Assembly: GCA_027596075.1 (NCBI GenBank)
Contig: JADGJC010000182.1
Coordinates: 19,302-83,301 of the forward strand
From: Rhizophlyctis rosea
Lineage: Eukaryota; Chytridiomycota; Chytridiomycetes; Rhizophlyctidales; Rhizophlyctidaceae
DNA: 64,000 nucleotides
Direction: 5' to 3'
Part shown: positions 1 to 11,626 of the stretch, in pieces
Position numbering within the stretch: the first letter of the stretch is position 1
How the letters are laid out: every line of letters starts with the position of its first letter
The notes under the pieces: generated by a model
What the model was told of the DNA's origin: nothing
The model's input: only the letters and a program-made list of their open reading frames with translations
Database searches by the model: none
Translations under genes and position numbers: made by a program

Positions 1-2195
1 CTGCCCACGGCGTCTTGGTCGCCATCAACATCTGCGGGAGTGGTAGGAGACAAAGTTAGCAAGATTTTTGTAATATCAGAGCCCAGGTTCCGATGGCGCA
101 CCTATTATTGGATCAAATCTGAGGGATATGGATGTAAGCAAACGAATGTAAACATTGAAATTGAGCAAAGTTACGGGTGCATACCGAGGTGGTGGTGGCG
201 GCATACCCGGCCTCGTTTTGCCTGCGTACTGTGGTCTCGTCTTGCCCGCCATAATCGGGCGTTGTGGCGGTGATGGAAGAGTCGCTGGAAGGAGCGCCGG
301 CGCACGTTGTGCATTGGACGGCGATGAAGGAGCCGTTTTCACCTTCTTGGCTTTCGGCTGGTTTGTTGAATGTCAGGATATGCCCGAAACAACTATTAGC
401 ATGATCTCCCCCTAGAACATACCGAGCTGCCGGTCACCGAATCTGCATCTGCATCTGCCAAGCAACTGCCGTTAGGGCATGAGAAAAGTCAAACTCATCT
501 TTCCGACACACGTACTGGCTTTTCTCTTCTTTGTTATTTCTTTCCTCAAGCCGGCGTCTTTGCGCTTTTCTATCAAGTGGACGAAAGTTGGTCAACCGCC
601 CGTGAATGTTTTTGGATTGTCGCTATGCTTACTCTTGGTCCCGCCCGCCAAGGAATCCTTCTCAGTATCCGATTCATTCGGGAACGGCGCAGGGGACGCG
701 CGATCACTTGCAGTCGCGTTTCTATCAAAGCATGGTTTGTCACATTAAGCTATCCACAAATATTACCATCGTCCAGACGAGTTTACCATACCTTTGCCTT
801 GCCTGCCGCCTTCCCAAACCTAGGCAATTCTCCAAGTGTGGCGCATACCGACTTGGCACCTGCTTCGTCTTGCACTTCTCACACTCGTATTTCTCCCCGT
901 TGGTATTTGCCGGGTTTTGACCGTAGATGTCCAGTCCTGGCGCCCGACCTATGGAGACGTGTGTGCGTGCTCCTTGAGTGGCATGATCCGATCAACACGA
1001 CCAAATTCAACTCACCAAACGCTCGGCACCTGGAAGTAGGAAGAAGGCGGTTGTCAAAACCATTGCCATATACAAGAAACTAAGAGCAAAAGCGTACTGG
1101 TGGCGGCAAACTTGACAGATCTGGCGTTCCAGCTTATCCTCTCTATGCGTCTCATAGATGATTTCCATCATGCATTCGTAAACAATGTCATCGAACACTG
1201 CGTCGGTCTATGGCAAACATTCGATCCCATGCCGATCAACATCGTAAATGGTCTGACATTTGTTGACGGAAACGTTGTTCTATATCATACCAGTTTGTCT
1301 TTAGCTGGTTCCGGCATAGACATCCACTTGTCGTGAACTTGACGATCTGCTTCACTCATCTTCCTGAAAGTTTGAAGTGGCCATCAGCGTGCCGACCACA
1401 AGCCGCCAGCTGTATTGACGTGTCCCACCCTAGACTGTTACGGCGTTGCGGTTGCTTTCCTCCTCCTTTGGACTGAGGGCTTGAAGAAGGTGCAGTGGGA
1501 GAGGACGCAGGGTTCATGGCGTGGGGAGGTTGGGGAGCCGGCCCTGTATGTTTTTCGGTAGTGGCAAGCTATTGAGGTGAGGTTCGTGCTGCAAGGAGAC
1601 TTTGCAGCCTTTCTAGTTTGGTTGGGAAACGACAATTGCTGTCGTGAAGCTGAGAAATTTCTTGTATTGTTTAGATTGTATGGGGGAAAAGGTGGAAGGG
1701 CGGTGGTGCAGTGCACACCCATTGGTTTCGTATGATGGGCCCCAGGATGGCCCCCAGGATGAGCCCCAGGACCACATTCAGGTTCTGTGTGGCTGGTGCG
1801 GTTGCATCTCCTTTCGAATTCAAAAAAACACCCAACTGACATGACGTCAAGAATGCACGAAGTGAAGAGGATGGTGTACCCAGGACACCGGCATCACACT
1901 GCTTTCTCTGGGTATGAAAAAAGTGTCACAGAGTTCAGTGTCCATCATAAAAGCCTTTTGGCCTAAAATGATGGTCAATGTGCGAGGGTCTTTGGATTTG
2001 GGGCACAGATGGGTGACCAGTGGTTACGTGATCACCGCAACCGTGCCTCACAGGGATGTTTCCACCAGCATGATGGCACTGCACACTTCGTCCACTTGTC
2101 TCGTTTTTTCCTTGCCTCCTTATCTTGCTCCGCACTTCCGCTGAAAAGAAATACCAAACAACCACACATCATCAAGTGCGCCATCCTCCGTCGAT
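1..2195. other. Unassigned DNA left of the Rho GTPase
   Basis: No gene could be supported in these 2.2 kb. Several stretches are open for 60-170 codons, for example around 577-1083 and 1100-1336 on the plus strand, but they lack an ATG in a sensible place, recognisable motifs or convincing splice sites. A short imperfect tandem repeat of a CCCCAGGAT-like unit lies near 1738-1775. The first 40 bases could be the end of an exon of a minus-strand gene reaching beyond the window, but this cannot be shown. Confidence 0.4.
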
Positions 2196-3112
2196 ATGCC
2201 AGGTCAGCCGAACAGACTCATCACGCGCAAGAAGCTTGTGATCGTTGGTGACGGTGCTTGTGGGAAAACAAGTATGTTGATGGCCCAAAGTGGGCAGGAG
2301 TTCCCTGAGGTAAGTTCCTTGTCGTATTCATGCCTCCTGCGTCCGTTACCCTAACATATCATTGTTATCCTACAGGAACACATCCCCACAATCTTCGAAA
2401 ACTACATATGCCGCATCAACCTGGACAAATCGAGAACCTCCCTCAACGACTCCGCCAAGTTCCTGGGCTCTCCCAACAACTCATCCCCAAACCTTCACCG
2501 CCTGGGCGCCGTCGCCCCGTTCCACCCGAATGGCGACAGCACACAAGTCGTCGAGCTGAGTCTTTGGGATACGGCTGGGCAAGAAGACTACGATCGCCTC
2601 CGCCCTTTGAGTTACCCCGACACGGATATCGTGCTGCTGACGTTCTCTGTCGCTGACTGGGGAAGCTTTGACAACATCAGAGAGAAGGTGGAGACTGCAA
2701 GAGTCGTCTCATGCGCAGATCATTGCTAATGCCTTATGTTGACACACATATCAGTGGTTCCCGGAGACTCATCACTTCCTTCCCGACGTCCCGCGCCTCC
2801 TCGTCGGAAACAAAATCGATTTGCGAGACAACCCAGCGTCTGCTCAGTCGCTCCTGGCAACACGAGGCGTCAAGTGTGTCAGTACTGAAGAGGTAAATAG
2901 GGCATTGTGCTGTCACTGTTAACAGAAAAAGGTCTCCTCACACGAACCCTCCATCATTTCATCAGGGTACCAAACTCGCAAGTCAGATCAATGCCCTGAA
3001 GTACTTCGAATGCTCCGCCAAAACGAAGGAAGGCATCACAGACCTATTCTACCATGCGGCCAGAATTGCCATGAAGAAGGACAAGAAAATGAAGTCGTGC
3101 AAGGTTTTGTAA
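2196..3112 (+). CDS. Rho-family small GTPase with long insert before switch II
   Basis: A prenylated GTP-binding switch protein, expected to control actin, polarity or cell-wall signalling at membranes. Four exons (2196-2309, 2376-2687, 2755-2892, 2966-3112) join in frame to 236 residues, longer than the usual 190-200. Visible motifs are the P-loop GDGACGKTS (residues 18-26), switch I IPTIFENY, switch [20 protein letters not shown], the guanine-base motif GNKIDL in place of TKLD, and ECSAK. It ends in CKVL, a CaaX box whose final Leu favours geranylgeranylation, after a lysine-rich tail. Between the strand after switch I and the strand entering the WDTAGQ motif there are about 34 extra Ser/Asn/Pro-rich residues. 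The start is the first ATG, close to the P-loop as in Rac/Cdc42. The subfamily (Rho, Rac or divergent) is not resolved. Confidence 0.9.
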
Positions 3113-3736
3113 GTCGGCGTTGCGCGATGGGGAACAGGAGGTGGGAAAAGCCGTACACTTTGGTTGCACTGAGTAGACATAGGGTTGGACGCACGGCATG
3201 TACACACAAGTTTTTTTTTATTTCAGGACTATCATTTGTATAATTCGTCTGCATTTCTGGGGCGTGTGAGGGATGGGTTTGTATGCGAACGAGGGATGGG
3301 TTTGTATAATAGAGAATTTGCATCTTATTTCATATCTCGTGAAGAAGTTCATACTGCCGTGATTCTGAAAACCCCCAGTTGGAGGCGAGCAACAGGCGTG
3401 GTCAGTGCGTTAGTTGGGTTGTACCGCCGGGTCTTTTGTTGGTTACATCGCTTGATTAACCCCAATCGATTTTCGACTGGATTGCACACCAAGTCGCAAA
3501 GCCGAGGGGCCAGAAGCCCATTCTGGGTCAGTTCGCAGCTGCTCGTCCAAATTGGCACTGCAATCACCAATGGCGTTCATTGTGAGGCCCTCATTGCCTT
3601 TATGTATAACTCTTTAATTGTACTATCAAATTACATGAAAACATATTCACAAACAACCATCTACTACTAATCATTCATCGTTCATCCATTTTCTTGCCCC
3701 TCCGCCGCCTCATTGAGTCCTTCAACAATCGCAGCT
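3113..3736. other. Intergenic region between convergent genes
   Basis: About 620 bases between the ends of two convergent genes. It contains AT-rich tracts that fit 3' untranslated sequence and two copies of a short direct repeat (GGGATGGGTTTGTAT) near 3270 and 3294. No coding signal was found. Confidence 0.4.
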
Positions 3737-4247
3737 CTAGTTCTTCTTGAAACCCGACCCAGAAGAGCCGGATTGTGACGAGCCGTAACTGGACCAGCCG
3801 CTGTTTCCCGATGGGGCAGTGTATTTGGCGTAGCCCTGTAGGTCCACGCGAGGAGCTCAGGTTAAACGCAATGGTGACCAGAATTTCAGACGAGGCCAGG
3901 CGACGCTTACACCACCGCTATTGTAGTATGTGCTGCCGTTGGCGTTCTGGTAGTAGTAGCTCCTGCAATATAACATGTTATTCGTCTTGATCCATTCAAA
4001 TCCTTCGTGTCATCAATCTCTCTCCAATTACATCCCACGCCATACCCGTTCGTGTTGGAGTAATGGTACGATCCACCGCTCTTTTCGGAGCTCCCGCGGT
4101 GACAGTAATGGTTTCCTTGGCTGTTGGTGCCACTGTAGTAGGGTCCAGTGTTGTTCTGCGGCTGTATTCACACCATGAGTGGTAGTATGTAAGTGGAGTA
4201 ACCTCTGTTGACTGCATGCAGTTTGGGGATAAATTCCGCCATACCAT
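3737..4247 (-). CDS. Small Tyr/Ser/Gly/Asn-rich protein
   Basis: A small protein of about 90 residues, rich in Tyr, Ser, Gly and Asn, with short repeated motifs such as YYSGTNSQGNHY, YHYSNTNGSYYYQNANG and STYYNSGG. It ends in a Ser/Gly tail followed by FKKN. In the best model the first coding exon is only the ATG at 4247, followed at once by a GTATGG donor. Three more exons join in frame: one starting PQNNTGPYY, one starting SYYYQNANG, and the last starting GYAKYTAPSG. No signal peptide or membrane segment is seen. Similar low-complexity Y/S/G/N proteins occur in many fungi without a known role. The exon phases agree at all junctions, which supports a real gene, but the ATG-only first exon needs transcript proof. 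Confidence 0.6.
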
Positions 4248-5277
4248 GATGTTAGCGATCAGTTAATTTCAAAAAGATAATTTCCCAATTTGTAGGTTCT
4301 GAGTTGTGCTGCGCAGTAAGTAGTCGGACTATTTTGGGGAAAGGAGGCGAGGTGTGAGATTATATTTATGTTTGTTATCGGGGTTGCGGGTGTCCAAAAA
4401 CTGTCTCCATCTTGTCCCCAGTCAGCTGCGCGTCAGGGTGCCAGGGCGCCAGGGTCCTACAAGGGTCCATACGCGCGGAACGGACACTTTCATTCACACT
4501 TGTTTCCTTCCGTCATGGTCAAATTCAGACTCCACAGCCAAATGATGAGTACGTCACATCTGCCTTTTGAGGGCATCACCATTATGTCAATTTGGTCAGA
4601 TACACTGCATATGGATTTAGGGGAAGTGCACCGGGTGGATGGGAGCGACATGCCATCGCTGATCGGGCATTCCGTCACGATATCCAGAAGGAAGTAAGAT
4701 CCAAAGGTTGAAGGGGCATGGAGCAGGTGCTATGCGTGGTTCAACATTTAGTGATTACATTTCAATCGTGTCAAGGGAGCAAATATTTTCCTTGCCAATG
4801 CCCCCCAGATGCAGCCTGACTGTGCCCCTACAGTTATATGGCACAGTCATACAATCCTCCTTCCCTCGTGGCAGGTCTGTGAACCCAACCACTCGGATAC
4901 AACCACAACTCGATGATGCACTTTCATTTTGGGAAATTTCGAAAGTCAAACGCGCGGCACTTTCCCAAACCCCCAATCCTGCTTCTTTCCTGCTCAAAAA
5001 CGTCGCAATCTCACTAGCCTACTGGTAGTCTAATAGCAGGTTTGGGAAATAAACCGACCGCGGCGTTTACATCTACGCTAATTCGACAACTGCCTTATCT
5101 GGCTCTGGAACTGAGTTTGTCTGACTACGCCGAGCGTCCACCTAAACGCCTGACCACCTTGCCTTTGCGCCCAAAATAGTTTACCCCATTAGCGCCTTCA
5201 CCCTACCCGGCCCTGCAGGGACCTCTTCCCAGTCACAGCTTTCAATTAACTGTCCACTTGCTGAGACCTGCTCGACA
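4248..5277. other. Divergent intergenic region upstream of the kinase gene
   Basis: About 1 kb between two divergent genes, expected to hold both promoters. No conserved coding motif was found on either strand; open stretches of 60-105 codons near 4368-5028 have no recognisable content. The stretch before 5278 is pyrimidine-rich (CCTCTTCCC near 5220), as often seen in fungal leaders. Confidence 0.35.
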
Positions 5278-7179
5278 ATGGCCGAATTGCAGGTGCCAGT
5301 CCTCAATTTAACTGGCGAAAGTCTTGAAGAAAGCCCTACAACAAGCGCTCCATCTTCTCCCTCATTGCGTCCTCACTCCCGGCGAGCGTCCATGACATCC
5401 CTATTAGTCAAAGAGACACGGAATGCGCACGTCTCCGATGGTGCGAATGGCGAACGACAGGTCAATCAATACATTCTCAAACGTGTGCTCGGTCGGGGAT
5501 CGTATGGGACGGTCTATTTTGCCATGGACACAGATTTGGACGATCACGTTGCTATTAAGGAGTTTTCAAAGTCCAAGTTGAAGCGCCAGCAGATGTCGCG
5601 AATGGGTGGTCCGATGGGGCGGGGCGGGTTTCGGGGTGGTCGGGGTGGGGGACGGGGTGGTGGGCTTTTTGGAAGGGGGCCGATGGGAACGGGGATTGTC
5701 GCCAAGGCGGAAAGTCTGGCACCGCAAGCCGCAGAATCTAGCAACCCTATTGATCTTGTGAGACCGGAGATTGCGATCTTGAAGAAGCTAAATCATAGGA
5801 ATGTGGTGAAACTTTACGAGGTGTTGGATGATCCGGAGACGGTATGGTGGAATTTTGAGGGGAACAGCTGAGATATGTCTTTGCTAAACGGAGCCTCCGC
5901 AGGACTCTTTATACATGGTTTTCGAATTGTGTGAACGGGGGGCAGTGCTGGATATCACGATGGACAAACCAACGAAACCACTGGATTTGGAAACAGCGCG
6001 GCAATTCTTCCGTCAGATGATATTGGGAATTGAATATCGTATGTAGCATGCACTGTCTTCCTATCGGTCTCCTCGCCGCATACTGACTAGTGATTGATAT
6101 TTCACAGTACACGAACATGACATTGCTCATCGGGATATCAAGGTATGTTTGGTGCAGAGTCCTCAATGCAATGGTCAGGACTTCTCACAAATTCATAATC
6201 TCCAAACTTTGACACAGCCAGATAATATGCTTGTGGATGGTGAGGGGACTTTGAAGTTGGTGGATTTTGGAGTGTCGGAAATGTTTACGAAGGATAGCGA
6301 TAAGCTGAAGAAGTCCGCTGGTTCTCCTGGTAGGTCTATCTGGCACCGCGTAATTATCAGTTGCCACCGACAACTGGATACTGAGCATCGTAAATTCAGC
6401 TTTCTTCGCACCCGAAATGTGCGTACCACAACATGGAGATATGTCGGCGCGTGCTGCGGATATTTGGGCTCTTGGGGTATGATCGTGGTCTGGCAATAGG
6501 AGAAGAACAAGTGCTCTGACACGTCGGTTTCGCAGGTAACATTATTCTGCATGTGCTTTGGCCGATTACCATTCACGGGAGTGTCTATCATCGACCTATA
6601 TGAGAGCATAAAGAATGATCCGTATGTTCAGCGCTTCATTTTTCGATGGATCCAAGGAAGTGCATGTGCCTAACCCTCACTCAGGCCGCCGATCCCTAAG
6701 GATGCAGATAAACTACTGACGGATGTCCTTCTGAAGCTGCTCGACAAGAACCCGTCAACGCGAATAACGATGGATAAGCTGAGGGTGTGTATTTTCCATT
6801 GGTCGATACGCAACGATTTGTGACCGAAACTTTTGTAGGCGGATCCTTGGGTGACGAAGAACGGGACGGATCTCTTGCCTAGGAAGGAGGATAACTGTGC
6901 GGAAATGGTTATGGAGATTACGGAGGAGGAGTTGAAGTCGGCTGTGAAGGGTGTCAGCGGGCTGTTCACTGTGGTAAGTGCTTGTTTGGGAATCATTGCG
7001 CAACCATCAGTGGATGAGAATGGCTGACGGTCGTCATTCTTGATTGCATCTCACAGCTCAAGGCTGTCAATAAACTTAAGAAGATGGGACGGAGTAGCAG
7101 TATGTTGTTTTCACCACCTGATGGGGAACCGCCGGCTTCTGCAAATACGACGTCTGGGTCGGGATCGTTGGTGCCCTGA
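5278..7179 (+). CDS. CaMKK/Sak1-type Ser/Thr protein kinase
   Basis: A Ser/Thr kinase of the Ca2+/calmodulin-dependent kinase kinase group, which includes yeast Sak1/Elm1/Tos3; these activate SNF1/AMPK-like kinases. About nine exons give roughly 455 residues. Residues 1-60 are a Ser-rich tail. The kinase domain follows, with glycine loop LGRGSYGTVY, VAIKEF lysine, an Arg/Gly-rich insert (about residues 100-145), HRDIKPDNML catalytic loop, DFGVSEMF, and the activation segment SAGSPAFFAPEMC typical of CaMKK. After the kinase domain comes LKAVNKLKKMG, a basic amphipathic stretch placed like the CaMKK autoinhibitory/calmodulin-binding region. The start is the only suitable ATG before the domain. 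CaMKK enzymes normally carry an Arg/Pro-rich insert at this position, so the RGG-type insert is a variant. Calcium regulation is inferred. Confidence 0.88.
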
Positions 7180-7697
7180 TCGTCTGGTTACGATTTTTTG
7201 GGGCGCGTGCATGGAGCTGTTATGGGGGAATGGGGGGAAGTGTTTTGGTTTCACATGATTTGCCCTTCGAAATTTTCGGGATTACATACCAGTTGTTTTC
7301 AAAGAACGTTTTGTACATAGAATCTTCCAAAATACAGAGGTGGAAGAACCTCCGCGCTGGCGATGGCTTACATGAAATATATTGATGTGATGGTTGCGTT
7401 CCTTGTAGCCTACCGTGCTGAATGACCGAGTCCCATCTGCCGCTTGATGCACTTGAGCGCCTGCGTTAAGGTATTCTGTACGCATTCTTTGACGTTGAAT
7501 GGGAAAATTGTATCTCTTGGGGGACACAAAGTGGTGAGACCCGCGCGTGTCCCAGCTTTGCCATGGCTTTGCCACCGGCTCCAGCTCGAAACCTCACTTC
7601 CGTTGTTTATCAAACACTCTTTCCCACCAAGCATCAGCTGCCGGCTCATTGCACCACCCACTTCACCATACCGTAGCCTTAACACCAGTCTCTCGCC
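7180..7697. other. Intergenic region between kinase and oxygenase genes
   Basis: About 520 bases between two tandem plus-strand genes, with a T-rich tract after the kinase stop and a C-rich leader just before the next ATG. I see no gene or RNA in it. Confidence 0.35.
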
Positions 7698-9172
7698 ATG
7701 TTGGTGCCCCAACTGCCATCTCTGCCCGTCGTGGACATTTCAGCCTTTATAACCGGCGGCAGCGAACAAAAGAAGAACACGTGCGCCAAAGAGCTTGATA
7801 CCGCCTGTCGGGAAATAGGATTCTTCTATCTGACTGGTCATGGCATCTCGGAAGAACAGGCGGTTGGAATAAGGGAGCTTGCGAAGGAGTTTTTTGAGTT
7901 GCCGGAAGATGGTGAGGAAGTGTTTTGTTGGGGGTTGGTGGAATGCGTGGACGTGGTGGTAACGGTTTTGTATTGGTGTGTTGGGAAATAGAGAAGGAGA
8001 AAATTTCGATTACGAAGAGTGATTTTGCAAGGTTGGTGGCTTACCTTCTCTTTCTGATAGATGTTGCGACCCAGCTTGTGCTTCGTTAATGACACCAAAA
8101 TTGCCTGTTTCAGAGGTTATCAGCGTTTGGGGAGAAATATCACAAAGTATGCCAAGGACTGGCACGAGGCAATAGGTAAATCTCAAGTCAATCACTCGGT
8201 TCCGAGACCTGCGGGGGCGCCGTCTTAATCAACACATTTCATGTAGATTTGTACGCACCTGTTTCAGAAGGGCATCCTCTCATTCAACGAAACTCCAAAA
8301 CATTGACAGGCACAAACCCCATCCCTCGACGTCCGGAGAACTTCAAAGCACGAGTGGATGCGTATATTGAAGCTATGAAGTCTTTGGGAATGGCAATGAT
8401 GCGTGCAATGGCTGTTGGATTGGGTTTGAAGGAAAACTATTTTGTGCCATATATGGATGATGGGTTTTGGGTTATGAGGTAAATTGGATATGATGATATG
8501 CGTCAAGTCGGTGATAACGCTCATGATGCTGCGCATTAGATTGATCGGTTATCCGCCATTGAAGACAGATGTCGAAGGCGTCGGCATAAGTTGTGGAGAG
8601 CATACTGATTATGGTGTGTTATCACGCTGCTGCATACATCAAGATCTGCGCATGAGACTTATGCGTTTTGACAGGTTGCGTTACCATATTGAATACGGTA
8701 CGATGGCGCTGATCTATTGCCGTATAATTCCATGCCCCTGACATTATGCATCATTGGAAGGACGACACTCCGGGCTCCCTCCAAGTTAAAGGCAAAACCG
8801 GCGAATGGATCAATGTCGACCCGATTCCAGGAACATTCGTCATCAATATTGGTGACATGCTGAATGTATGTGATATGCGGGTATTCTCATCGCCCACGAG
8901 TTCGTTATGAATAATCCTCACCTCACACCCAGATCTGGACAAACGGCATCTACACATCAACACTTCATCGAGTCATTCACACCAAACACACATATCGCGT
9001 CTCGGTACCGTTCTTTTTTGAACCGAATTTTGGCGCGGTTATTGAGCCATTGCAGGGGTGTGTGGAGGAAACGGGGGGTAAAGCTTTGCATGGTCGAGTC
9101 ATGTATGGGGATCATTTGTTGAGTAAGGTGGAGAATAATTTTGATGTTGGGGCGAAGAGTGGGGAGGTGTAG
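7698..9172 (+). CDS. Isopenicillin N synthase-like 2-oxoglutarate/Fe(II) oxygenase
   Basis: A cytosolic non-haem iron dioxygenase of the isopenicillin N synthase/gibberellin oxidase superfamily, about 340 residues in eight or nine exons. The N-terminal domain begins LPVVDISAF and contains GFFYLTGHGIS, the usual first motif. The iron facial triad is visible: HTDYG (His and Asp) split by an intron, and the distal His in TSTLHRVIH. The co-substrate motif is HTKHTYRVSVPFF, where R-V-S binds 2-oxoglutarate. GSLQVKGKTGEWINVDPIPGTF and NIGDML match the core beta strands. Several internal introns are small, and one acceptor (GGAAG before DDTPGSLQ) is unusual but frame-consistent. The substrate is unknown; no biosynthetic cluster surrounds it, so catabolic or housekeeping use is as likely as secondary metabolism. 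Confidence 0.88.
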
Positions 9173-9493
9173 CGTATTGTGGGAGTTGTAGAATGCGCTC
9201 AGAATGGACGAATGACGGAAATGTTAATATGTGTCATTGGGAAGGAGCCGACATCTTTGAGCAGTTTTCCTGACAAGCGTCACTTCAGTGACGGTAAGAT
9301 TGGTAGCCGGCCGTCTAATCCTACTCTTTGGTATCTATCAAACGTCCAAAGCTCTGTTCGCTGACTGCCAATGGGTTGTTGGGCTTCATGATACGTGCGG
9401 ACTCGTGTGATTTTTGAAATCAGAAATTGCTGGATAAATCACCGGTATATGGTTAGCGTCATATTTTATAATATTGTCTGTCATAAACACAAC
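9173..9493. other. Spacer before the tRNA gene
   Basis: About 320 bases between the oxygenase stop and the tRNA gene. It contains AT-rich sequence immediately before the tRNA and no recognisable coding region. Confidence 0.35.
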
Positions 9494-9565
9494 GGGGCAA
9501 TATATCAGTGGTAGATAGCTCGCTTTGCATGCGAGAAGCCGTGGGTTCGAACCCCACTTGCTCCA
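9494..9565 (+). tRNA. tRNA-Ala (anticodon TGC)
   Basis: The 72-base sequence folds as a complete cloverleaf. Acceptor strands GGGGCAA and TTGCTCC pair fully and include the G3:U70 wobble pair, the classic alanine identity element; the discriminator base is A. The D stem is TATC/GATA, the anticodon arm is CTCGC-TTTGCAT-GCGAG with TGC at the anticodon, and the T arm is GTGGG-TTCGAAC-CCCAC. There is no intron and no encoded CCA. The D stem is A-T rich, unlike the more usual GCTC/GAGC, but still pairs. It lies on the plus strand between two protein genes. Confidence 0.95.
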
Positions 9566-9736
9566 ATATGCTGATTTTTCGTGTTCATGTTTTGTTTCGA
9601 GGCCTGGCGAACTTGGCCTTGGGGTCGTCGTGGTGGGAGGCTGGACATCTTTCTCCGCGGATGTCCCTGAAGTCTTCAGCCACCACAGAATCATCTTCAA
9701 GTCCCCAGTCCCCACAGAATCGAGCCAACATCACAC

Positions 9737-10743
9737 ATGACCGCCTTCTTTCGGATTTTGGCAGTGACCTGTTTCGCAACAGCCCTGACTCCGTCCCCTT
9801 CCTTCGCTTTGCCCTTAGCCGACTCAATCTCAAACAGCCCGGGGCCTCTGACATTCTCGCTATGCAAAACCAACCAAACACATTACTGCACTCCAGTGCC
9901 TGAGAACGGCACCGTCACGCACGGCGATTTCCTCACGTTCCTCGTATCGGGTTTGACCGCTGACTATCTTGCATCCACTGATACGCAACCTTCGGCGGGA
10001 CTGTTTGTGGGTTTTGACAATTCTGAAGGTGGCATGACTTTCAGTCTTACGGTTAGTCATCTTCTGACATACTCAGTTCGCAAATTCCACCAACCATATT
10101 TACCCATATCCCACCCTCTCCGTAGGTGAACGGTGTAACTTACCGGATGAACGGCAAGAAGGGCATCCTAACTTGGAATCTTCTCCAGGACCCCAAGTTT
10201 GCCATCCAAAAGTACAACTCCACACATCCCTCAGCACCGTCCTCAGCAATACCTTTGAATGGCATGTTTACAGTCGGAAGTGGATATGGCCAACCAGATC
10301 CCTCTCCCAATGAACCAGATTTTACATTGATACCAACTCCTTCGGGAGATTGGCACCTCATTTCACGTAACGACACGCGCGCAACCTACTTCCGAGTCGC
10401 TTGGCCCAGAGAACCTCTTCCTTCTGGCGGGATGGGCGTCTCGTATATTCTTCATTGGAACGACACCATGCCTGTGCAGAGCTCATTCTGGTTGATGCCA
10501 TCAGATGGTCAACCTGTTGGGGACTTGCAGCCACCTCTGCTACCAAAGGATGTTAGTAGGCCAGTAATCAGGATGCCGGATAATAGTGGGTTGGACGGAG
10601 CATGGAGAGACACTATTGTGATGATTTCGCTGGGCGGAGTTGGGACTCTCATTATTGTTTTGTCACCGTTGTGGCTACCTGCATTGTGGGGGCGGATGAA
10701 AGCAAGATCGACATATGAGCGCGTCGATGTTGTTGAGGATTGA
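9737..10743 (+). CDS. Secretory-pathway type I membrane protein, unknown function
   Basis: Not recognised as a known family. Two exons (intron about 10051-10125) encode roughly 310 residues. The first 25 residues are a signal peptide ending near SFALP. A lumenal or extracellular domain follows, with several N-glycosylation sequons (NQT, NGT, NST, NDT) and two cysteines (SLCKTNQTHYC) that may pair. Near the C-terminus the stretch TIVMISLGGVGTLIIVLSPLWLPAL is a single membrane span, followed by a short cytosolic tail rich in charged residues. The layout is that of a type I membrane protein of the cell surface or endomembranes. The start ATG directly precedes the signal peptide. Low-complexity segments are absent, so the ectodomain is probably folded. 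Confidence 0.75.
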
Positions 10744-11626
10744 GGAATTACGATTGATAGATTGCCCAGCTTCAACAAAATCGAGTTGATGTCTGATTCC
10801 TCCCGAGGAAGCTTGGATGGTCTTCTATGTATATAAGACGTTAGGTAGATTTTGGAACTCATTTTGTGTTTCCAACCATATTGGAGCGAGTCTTCACCAC
10901 GTCTTGATGCGGTCATTCCGAGTGATGTCTCTCGGTTGGCATTGAGCTTCATCTTCAAACCGGAGTTTATCGAACGATGCACAATGACCTGGTAATCTCA
11001 ATCAAACAATGCGCTTGATTACCCAAAAGCTTTGAGACCAAAAACCCCATATTTACACCTGTCCAGGTATTGTTCACTCTTTATTGCTTACTTTGCTCAG
11101 TGAGGTGGCGGGGAACAGGACTGCCCCTCATTTATGCTGGAGATCAGTGAAGAGAATTGTGAATTCCAATTTTTTCATCCACAGCTTCAAAATAGTTGTC
11201 AAAGTTTCAGATAAGGTGTCCCTTGCATCGCTTTGCCAACGTGCTCGTTGCTTCATCTGTTTTGATTCGAAAGTCCATCGCCGGGCGTTGCTACTCCATC
11301 CGATTCGACGCCACAAAGCACAACCAACCAGGAGTAGAAGTGCGAGCGCTGTGCGGTGAAGTAATTTGAAATAGTGAAGTCGCAATCATGGTCTCGCAAT
11401 TGCAGTATACTAGCATCATGTATGATGGGCCATTTGATCTCCCATGAGAAGAACCCCTCCTTAATCGTTCTCTGTGTCGCATCAATCGATCCGCATTGAT
11501 TGACACTCAGCGGCAACCCTAAAACCATAGGTAAAAGCACTAATGTCTGCATTAAGTACATACAAAAATGGGTATATATACAGTCGGTAGTCAATAAGTG
11601 CTATCACATTATAACTTCTCAACTCT
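10744..11626. other. Intergenic region between convergent genes
   Basis: About 880 bases between the ends of two convergent genes. One minus-strand stretch (about 11253-11556) can be read from an ATG with a hydrophobic start (MQTLVLLPMVLGL) for about 100 codons; without a homologue it is not annotated as a gene. The rest shows no coding signal. Confidence 0.35.

Noticed and set aside
577..1083. 168-codon plus-strand open frame
   Set aside because: It lacks an ATG start, has low-complexity-free but unrecognisable sequence, and overlaps other open frames equally well.
1100..1336. Plus-strand open frame with protein-like composition
   Set aside because: It has no in-frame ATG at its start, no recognisable motif and no convincing splice partners.
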